From CALHVX01 sp964640725 (GTDB lineage: Bacteria; Pseudomonadota; Gammaproteobacteria; Pseudomonadales; Azotimanducaceae), in assembly GCA_964640725.1 (NCBI GenBank), contig CAZXIJ010000054.1:1-15086 (forward strand): 15,086 nucleotides of DNA, given 5' to 3'. Positions 12,206 to 15,086 of the stretch are shown one piece after another. The translations under genes were made by a program, and so were the position numbers. The notes under the pieces are model-generated. The model saw nothing but the letters and a program-made list of their open reading frames with translations. It was not told the DNA's origin and searched no databases. Each line of letters opens with the position of its first letter. The first letter of the stretch is position 1.

Positions 12206-12913
12206 TCATTGCGAAGTGAGAACAGCACGGCGTGCTTGTTCATATTCTTCCTGGGAGATCACCCCTTCGTCTCTCAATTTGTTGAGTTCTGCCAGGCGAG
12301 CGGTTAGCCCTGTCGGTGCAGCGGTGTACGCGAGAGCATCTGCTCCAGCAGTAAGGAGCCTCGGATCATTGAGCGCCTCGTCCACTGCTTCCGTTAGCGC
12401 TTGATTCGCTAGTGCCCCCAGGGCTTCGGCGTTACCGAAGATTCCCGCGCCGACACCACCTCGGGTGAGGTCAGCCGTATAGGTTTCTTCGAGGTAAGTC
12501 TCTTCCTTTCCAGCGGACATGACGACCAGAGAAACAGACGCATGGGCTTCCTTCCGAACAAGATAGCTGCTGTCCAAACGATTGAGGCGAACGTTGAGCA
12601 GTGGGGGTCTCGGAGACGACTCTTTGGAAGCTAGCAAGCCCCTGGCAGCGAGCGCTTCTTCTACGAAAGATCGTACCTGCTCAGCGACGGATCCTTCTAG
12701 CTGTATTCTCTTAAGGGGGTTGCCGTACCCGCCCCGGATGGTGCCAATGATGTTTGACTGTTCTTTGCGATCGTCCTCCACATAGCCGAGAGTGAATCTC
12801 GGGCCAGATTGATCGGAGCGTGCTGCAGGATCTGAGCCATAGTTCAAGTTCACGAAGTGATTGCTGGTGCAGGCAGATAGCATTAGCAGCCATACGGGTA
12901 GAAATATTCGCAT
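12206..12913 (-). CDS. Lipoprotein with a C-terminal SHOCT-like segment
   Basis: 235 aa from ATG 12913. Signal peptide MRIFLPVWLLMLSAC with lipobox LSAC (Cys15), so an outer- or inner-membrane lipoprotein. The mature part has the YVEDDRKEQSNIIGTIRGGY and LKRIQLEGSVAEQVRSFVEE pattern of a YajG-like family, followed by strands (VRLNRLDSSYLVRKEAHASV) and a Gly/Ala-rich section. The end, LAELNKLRDEGVISQEEYEQ ARRAVL, matches the SHOCT oligomerisation or targeting motif (short C-terminal domain). The start is set by the signal peptide; the frame runs much further upstream through an attC-like element. Only four bases separate its stop from an attC core. Confidence 0.78.
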   Translation of the reverse strand: MRIFLPVWLLMLSACTSNHFVNLNYGSDPAARSDQSGPRFTLGYVEDDRKEQSNIIGTIRGGYGNPLKRIQLEGSVAEQVRSFVEEALAARGLLASKESSPRPPLLNVRLNRLDSSYLVRKEAHASVSLVVMSAGKEETYLEETYTADLTRGGVGAGIFGNAEALGALANQALTEAVDEALNDPRLLTAGADALAYTAAPTGLTARLAELNKLRDEGVISQEEYEQARRAVLTSQ

Positions 12914-12966
12914 AGGATATTCTGCTAGAAGATGAGTGGTGAGGGTTTGGGTTGAAGGTACCACAG

Positions 12967-13066
12967 GCGCCAAGCACCGAGAGTCAGTGGCACTTGAAGG
13001 GAGTTTGTTTTGCGGTCGCGAAAATGCGATCCGTTTAAGGATCCGATGTAGCCGCAAGTTTGGCGC
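12967..13066 (-). other. attC-like element of 100 bp with inverted ends
   Basis: On minus it starts GCGCCAAAC (13066-13058) and ends GCTTGGCGC (12975-12967); the outer arms are near-complementary. An inner pair TTGCGG/CCGCAA and a central GATCC/GGATC palindrome give a layered hairpin, as in attC. It lies between the stop of a small membrane-protein relic (13089) and the lipoprotein start, the correct place for a cassette junction. Bases 12967-12998 match 15055-15086 at 27 of 32 positions. Confidence 0.55.
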
Positions 13067-13088
13067 TTCCTGTCTCTTTTGGGCGCCA

Positions 13089-13143
13089 TCATGTGCCTGC
13101 TGCGCTGCCCCCAGGGAACATAGTTGCCCCCCAGGAAGAAGCC
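13089..13143 (-). pseudogene. C-terminal relic of a small membrane protein
   Basis: Reads GFFLGGNYV, then in a shifted frame FPGGSAAGT and TGA. The 65-aa membrane protein at 10502-10699 ends GFFLGTTTFLGGSAASA, so the two tails are related, with a frameshift here. Upstream sequence does not continue the similarity. The relic is followed by the attC-like element after 22 bases. Confidence 0.45.
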
Positions 13144-13296
13144 TGGTGGGTTGCATGATGATGGATCTGGTTGTGTCGCACAGGAGCCTGGCACTGCGCA
13201 CACAAATGCCATATGCAGCAGTCGTGTCCAAGGAGTGGTGATAGCTAGTCCCTCTTATGAGGAACCGCCAGTCTAGCAGGCGAGGGCTCTCTGCTC

Positions 13297-13671
13297 ATGG
13301 CGCCAGGTAGTGATGTACAGTGCCGTCTGCACACAGACCAAAAGCGCAGGAAGTGGGGCGCGAACGGATGCCAACGACTCTGGCGAAACGATAGCGCTGC
13401 TGAGTTCGAGTTTGGCTCAGGAAGCCAGAGATTTTTGGTTACGCTTCATCACGGCTTGGTGCCGACAAGAGTTGGCGTGTTTTATTTAGAGGTAGAGGAT
13501 GTAGATGTGCGGCATCGGCACATAGAATCTCTCGATCTCCCTTCAGTGTTTCCTGGGGTGCGCTACTCCAGCCCAGAGATCACAGAATGGGGATGGCGAC
13601 TGTTCTATCTCTGGGGCCCAGCGGGAACTCTGCTTCACATCGGCAAACCTGCACAGCCTGATGACGCCTAA
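13297..13671 (+). CDS. Partial VOC-superfamily protein in a cassette
   Basis: 124 aa from ATG 13297. The second half is a clear VOC C-terminal module: RVGVFYLEVEDVDVRHRHIE, SLDLPSVFPGVRYSSPEITE and WGWRLFYLWGPAGTLLHIGK. The first 45 residues (MAPGSDVQCRLHTDQKRRKW onward) do not resemble the expected first module, so the gene is probably 5' truncated or rearranged. GAGGG lies about ten bases upstream. Its stop TAA (13669-13671) is inside the core GCCTAAC, the classic cassette gene ending, and it is on plus, opposite to its neighbours. Confidence 0.6.
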   Translation: MAPGSDVQCRLHTDQKRRKWGANGCQRLWRNDSAAEFEFGSGSQRFLVTLHHGLVPTRVGVFYLEVEDVDVRHRHIESLDLPSVFPGVRYSSPEITEWGWRLFYLWGPAGTLLHIGKPAQPDDA

Positions 13672-13672
13672 C
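13666..13672 (+). other. Left (R'') core of a plus-oriented attC
   Basis: GCCTAAC overlaps the stop of the VOC gene and is followed by GGCTGAGATCTGG. In a plus-oriented cassette this begins the attC. The nearest downstream GTTAGGC on plus is at 14102-14108, 430 bases away, with brnTA between. Confidence 0.55.
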
Positions 13673-13692
13673 GGCTGAGATCTGGCTTTCGG

Positions 13693-13827
13693 TCATTGAC
13701 GACGCAGTCTCTTAGAGTATTTGATCGCATCATCGCGTACACGAATTGTAACCTGGCGCTTAAGCTCTGCAGTGTAAGGGTTCTTTCTTGCTTTCAGTTT
13801 GCTTAGGTCGTATTCCTTTTTGATCAC
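13693..13827 (-). pseudogene. brnA: BrnA-like antitoxin, C-terminus lost
   Basis: BrnA neutralises BrnT and binds the operon promoter; usual length is about 70-100 aa. From GTG 13827 the frame gives VIKKEYDLSKLKARKNPYTA then ELKRQVTIRVRDDAIKYSKR LRRQ and TGA, 44 residues. The EYDLSKLKxRKNPYAxxLKxQVTIR opening is diagnostic. The C-terminal helix-loop-helix with the IPYQxLINLYLRD ending is missing. Loss occurs about 25 bases before the GCCTAAC core at 13666, so it may result from cassette-type recombination. It follows brnT by 29 bases. Confidence 0.7.
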
Positions 13828-13856
13828 TTTGGTTCGGCATAACGTCTGTATTTTCG

Positions 13857-14102
13857 TTACGTCTCTTTTAGAGCAGAGATAATTGGAATGATTTCGCCTT
13901 CTTGCCTTTCGCAATGACAGACGATCAGTAGTCTTGAACGAAGGCTGCGACCAAGCATCAGGAAGCGCTGATCTCCCGGCGGGCTCGCCGGGTCGTCCAA
14001 TTGACGGGCGAAGTCATCGTAGAATACCGAGCGGGCTTCTTCGAAGCTCAGTCCATGTTTCCGTTGGTTTGTCTTGGCTTTACAGCTGTCCCAACCGAAA
14101 CG
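13857..14102 (-). pseudogene. brnT: BrnT-like toxin missing its start codon
   Basis: BrnT is a RelE-fold ribonuclease toxin of type II brnTA modules. The frame reads RFGWDSCKAKTNQRKHGLSF, then EEARSVFYDDFARQ, RFLMLGRSLRSRLLIVCHC and ERQEGEIIPIISALKE, then TAA. The family order FxWDxxKAxxNxxKHGxSFxEA, DxxHS-like loop, RxLxIGxS and CxC-E-R is preserved, although the HS of the usual loop is absent (DPASPPGDQ). The reading frame begins at CGT, codon 2, and is preceded directly by TAA of the core GCCTAAC (14108-14102). Where ATG should be there is the core site, and no other start is nearby. Probably silent. It lies on minus, opposite to the flanking VOC cassette. Confidence 0.72.
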
Positions 14103-14108
14103 TTAGGC
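14102..14108 (+). other. Right (R') core of the same attC
   Basis: GTTAGGC on plus, with the brnT 5' end immediately to its left (AAAC followed by GTTAGGC). On plus it is a standard integrase cleavage core (G/TTAGGC). To its right the short hairpin TGAGTG/CACTCA (14114-14129) is followed by the four-helix membrane gene on minus. Confidence 0.5.
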
Positions 14109-14163
14109 GGCGCTGAGTGTAGTCACTCAACCTGAACCTGAAGAAACGCAGTCCTGCTGGCGA

Positions 14164-14589
14164 CTAAAGTGCCTGCGCGCCCCAATAGGTTAGGCCCGAG
14201 CACAGAAACCAAAATGACCAGTGCCCCAAGAATAGATAGTCCCTAGACGGGCGCTTGAGAAAGCTAAGTTGCAGCAGCCAGGATATGCCCCAAAGCATCA
14301 ACAACACCGACATACCCATGGCAATTGATTGAGCTGGCATTAGATGGTCGGTGAAGGCGAGCAAATACAGGACGATTGCAACAGCTGCCAAATCGACCGA
14401 GACCAGCTGAAATGCACACATGAGTTGTACCCAGCTGCGTTCGATCTTGACAGAGTCAGGATCCGCATGACTGGTTCCGCCATTGGCAGCCGGACGTACG
14501 GAAAGAGACTCCATCAACCCGCCAGTGATATGGGCGAAAAAAGCCAAGACAATGAGTGCCAGAGCAGCGGTTATAGGATAGTTGATCAC
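14164..14589 (-). CDS. Four-helix membrane protein, unknown function
   Basis: 141 aa from GTG 14589. Hydrophobic segments: residues 6-25 (ITAALALIVLAFFAHITGGL), 55-82, 88-110 and about 123-140. A short polar loop SVRPAANGGTSHADPDSVKI lies between the first two. No family recognised. GAGAG is just upstream of GTG. It sits between the core at 14102 and the cREC gene, in a cassette-like position, but I see no complete attC after its stop. Confidence 0.6.
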   Translation of the reverse strand: MINYPITAALALIVLAFFAHITGGLMESLSVRPAANGGTSHADPDSVKIERSWVQLMCAFQLVSVDLAAVAIVLYLLAFTDHLMPAQSIAMGMSVLLMLWGISWLLQLSFLKRPSRDYLFLGHWSFWFLCSGLTYWGAQAL

Positions 14590-14743
14590 CGACTCTCGTT
14601 CGTCATCTAAGCAGAACTGAGTATACCAACGGATCGAATACGTAGCTGCAAGCTCTTCAGAGTAGCGAAGAACTGCGAGTCATCGCGTACCCTGTGGATT
14701 CTTTTGATCTACCGAGGCACATTCAAGTTTGTGAAACGCAACA

Positions 14744-15043
14744 CTAGTTGTTGTTGCGAGCCAGCTTTTCAATATTCCTGATCCCCAGCTCCATTTTGGC
14801 CCTCGCTGAGCTGTTGGCAGAATGCACCGTAATCTTTGGTGGCACAAAGCCTCTGGTTGCCACGGCTTCTTCGATCCAGAGAACGACGTCATACCCTGTG
14901 CCTCGAGCATCGTCTCCAAGATCGTGATCAAGACTTATCTCTTCTACATCTCCTGATTCCAGGAGTGGTATTGCCTCCGAAGGCCAGTAGATTCGTTGCC
15001 AACCAAGAGGGGTCTTTCGTTCGTCGTCTAGATAGACTTTCAT
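14744..15043 (-). CDS. cREC (cyclic-phosphate processing receiver-like) domain protein
   Basis: 99 aa. The cREC group is a receiver-fold family predicted from gene context in other bacteria to act on cyclic-phosphate RNA ends or related signals; it is not a classical two-component regulator. Diagnostic residues: KVYLDDERKTPLGW with the DDE acidic cluster, EEISLDHDLGDDARGTGYDV with DHD in the phosphoacceptor position, and PPKITVHSANSSARAKME with the HSAN motif. The length is normal. ATG 15043 is 14 bases after an integron core (15063-15057 on minus reads GTTAGGC). Its 3' end has TAG directly before GTTGCG. The gap to the next gene (14590-14743) holds no gene. Confidence 0.8.
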   Translation of the reverse strand: MKVYLDDERKTPLGWQRIYWPSEAIPLLESGDVEEISLDHDLGDDARGTGYDVVLWIEEAVATRGFVPPKITVHSANSSARAKMELGIRNIEKLARNNN

Positions 15044-15054
15044 GGTGGGTGTGG

Positions 15055-15086
15055 GCGCCTAACACCGAGGCTCAGTGGTACTTGAA
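15055..15086 (-). other. Partial attC-like element at the window edge
   Basis: GCGCCTAACACCGAG begins the 32-base match (27 of 32) to 12967-12998. On minus it ends CGGTGTTAGGCGC, the typical right core, directly before the cREC gene. The remainder lies outside the window. Confidence 0.5.

Noticed and set aside
14189..14195. GTTAGGC match to an integron core
   Set aside because: It is inside the four-helix membrane gene near its 3' end and not at a gene boundary.
1..15086. CRISPR arrays, tRNA or rRNA genes, insertion sequences
   Set aside because: No spaced direct repeats, tRNA cloverleaf, rRNA similarity or transposase motifs were seen.

Overview
The window is GC-rich bacterial DNA with short intergenic gaps. 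The families present (MmcQ/YjbR, DUF1801, DUF1971, GFA, VOC, GNAT, cREC, BrnTA) suggest a proteobacterium, probably a gammaproteobacterium, but nothing fixes the genus. There is no rRNA, tRNA, CRISPR array, integrase, transposase or replication gene. Almost every gene is small (about 65-270 aa), stands in a short group, and belongs to the kinds of family carried by integron gene cassettes. Most genes are on the minus strand. Four clear exceptions are on plus: the transglutaminase-like gene, one lipoprotein gene, a partial VOC gene and its cassette-type 3' end.

Left part (1-5.9 kb): an MmcQ/YjbR gene runs off the window edge. It is preceded on minus by a truncated membrane-anchor-like fragment and a LysE exporter pseudogene that has lost its middle. 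A plus-strand transglutaminase-like gene follows. Then comes a minus-strand series: membrane protein, VOC protein, methyltransferase C-terminal relic, membrane protein, 98-aa hypothetical, GNAT, cupin, DUF1801, GNAT. DUF1801-cupin-GNAT-hypothetical looks like one transcription unit, with an ATGA stop/start overlap between cupin and GNAT.

Middle part (5.9-11.1 kb): a lipoprotein gene (+) converges on a small membrane protein gene. Next come a coupled ArsN2-like GNAT and DUF1971 pair, a GFA-type zinc protein, and a decayed stretch with a VOC gene and a Nudix relic. A cold-shock protein, two tiny ORFs, an NADPH-dependent FMN reductase, and a coupled tautomerase-like/small membrane protein pair follow.

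Right part (11.2-15.1 kb): a GST-like gene, a SHOCT-tailed lipoprotein, a partial VOC gene, a damaged brnT-brnA toxin-antitoxin pair, a four-helix membrane protein and a cREC receiver-like protein. Here the gene boundaries carry integron recombination core sites (GCCTAAC / GTTAGGC). A 72-bp imperfect palindrome sits just after the lipoprotein stop. A 100-bp element flanked by inverted ends sits just before the same gene, and 32 bp of a related element begins at the cREC 5' end and runs off the window. The VOC stop codon lies inside a GCCTAAC core, which is classic cassette architecture.

My reading is that this is a decaying cluster of attC-type cassettes without a visible integrase (CALIN-like), with mixed cassette orientation and many truncated genes. 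The most striking item is brnTA. It lies, opposite in orientation, between the two core sites that should be the ends of one attC, and brnT begins at codon 2, exactly where its start codon is replaced by the core site. The attC assignments come from reading the sequence by eye and need a covariance-model search.
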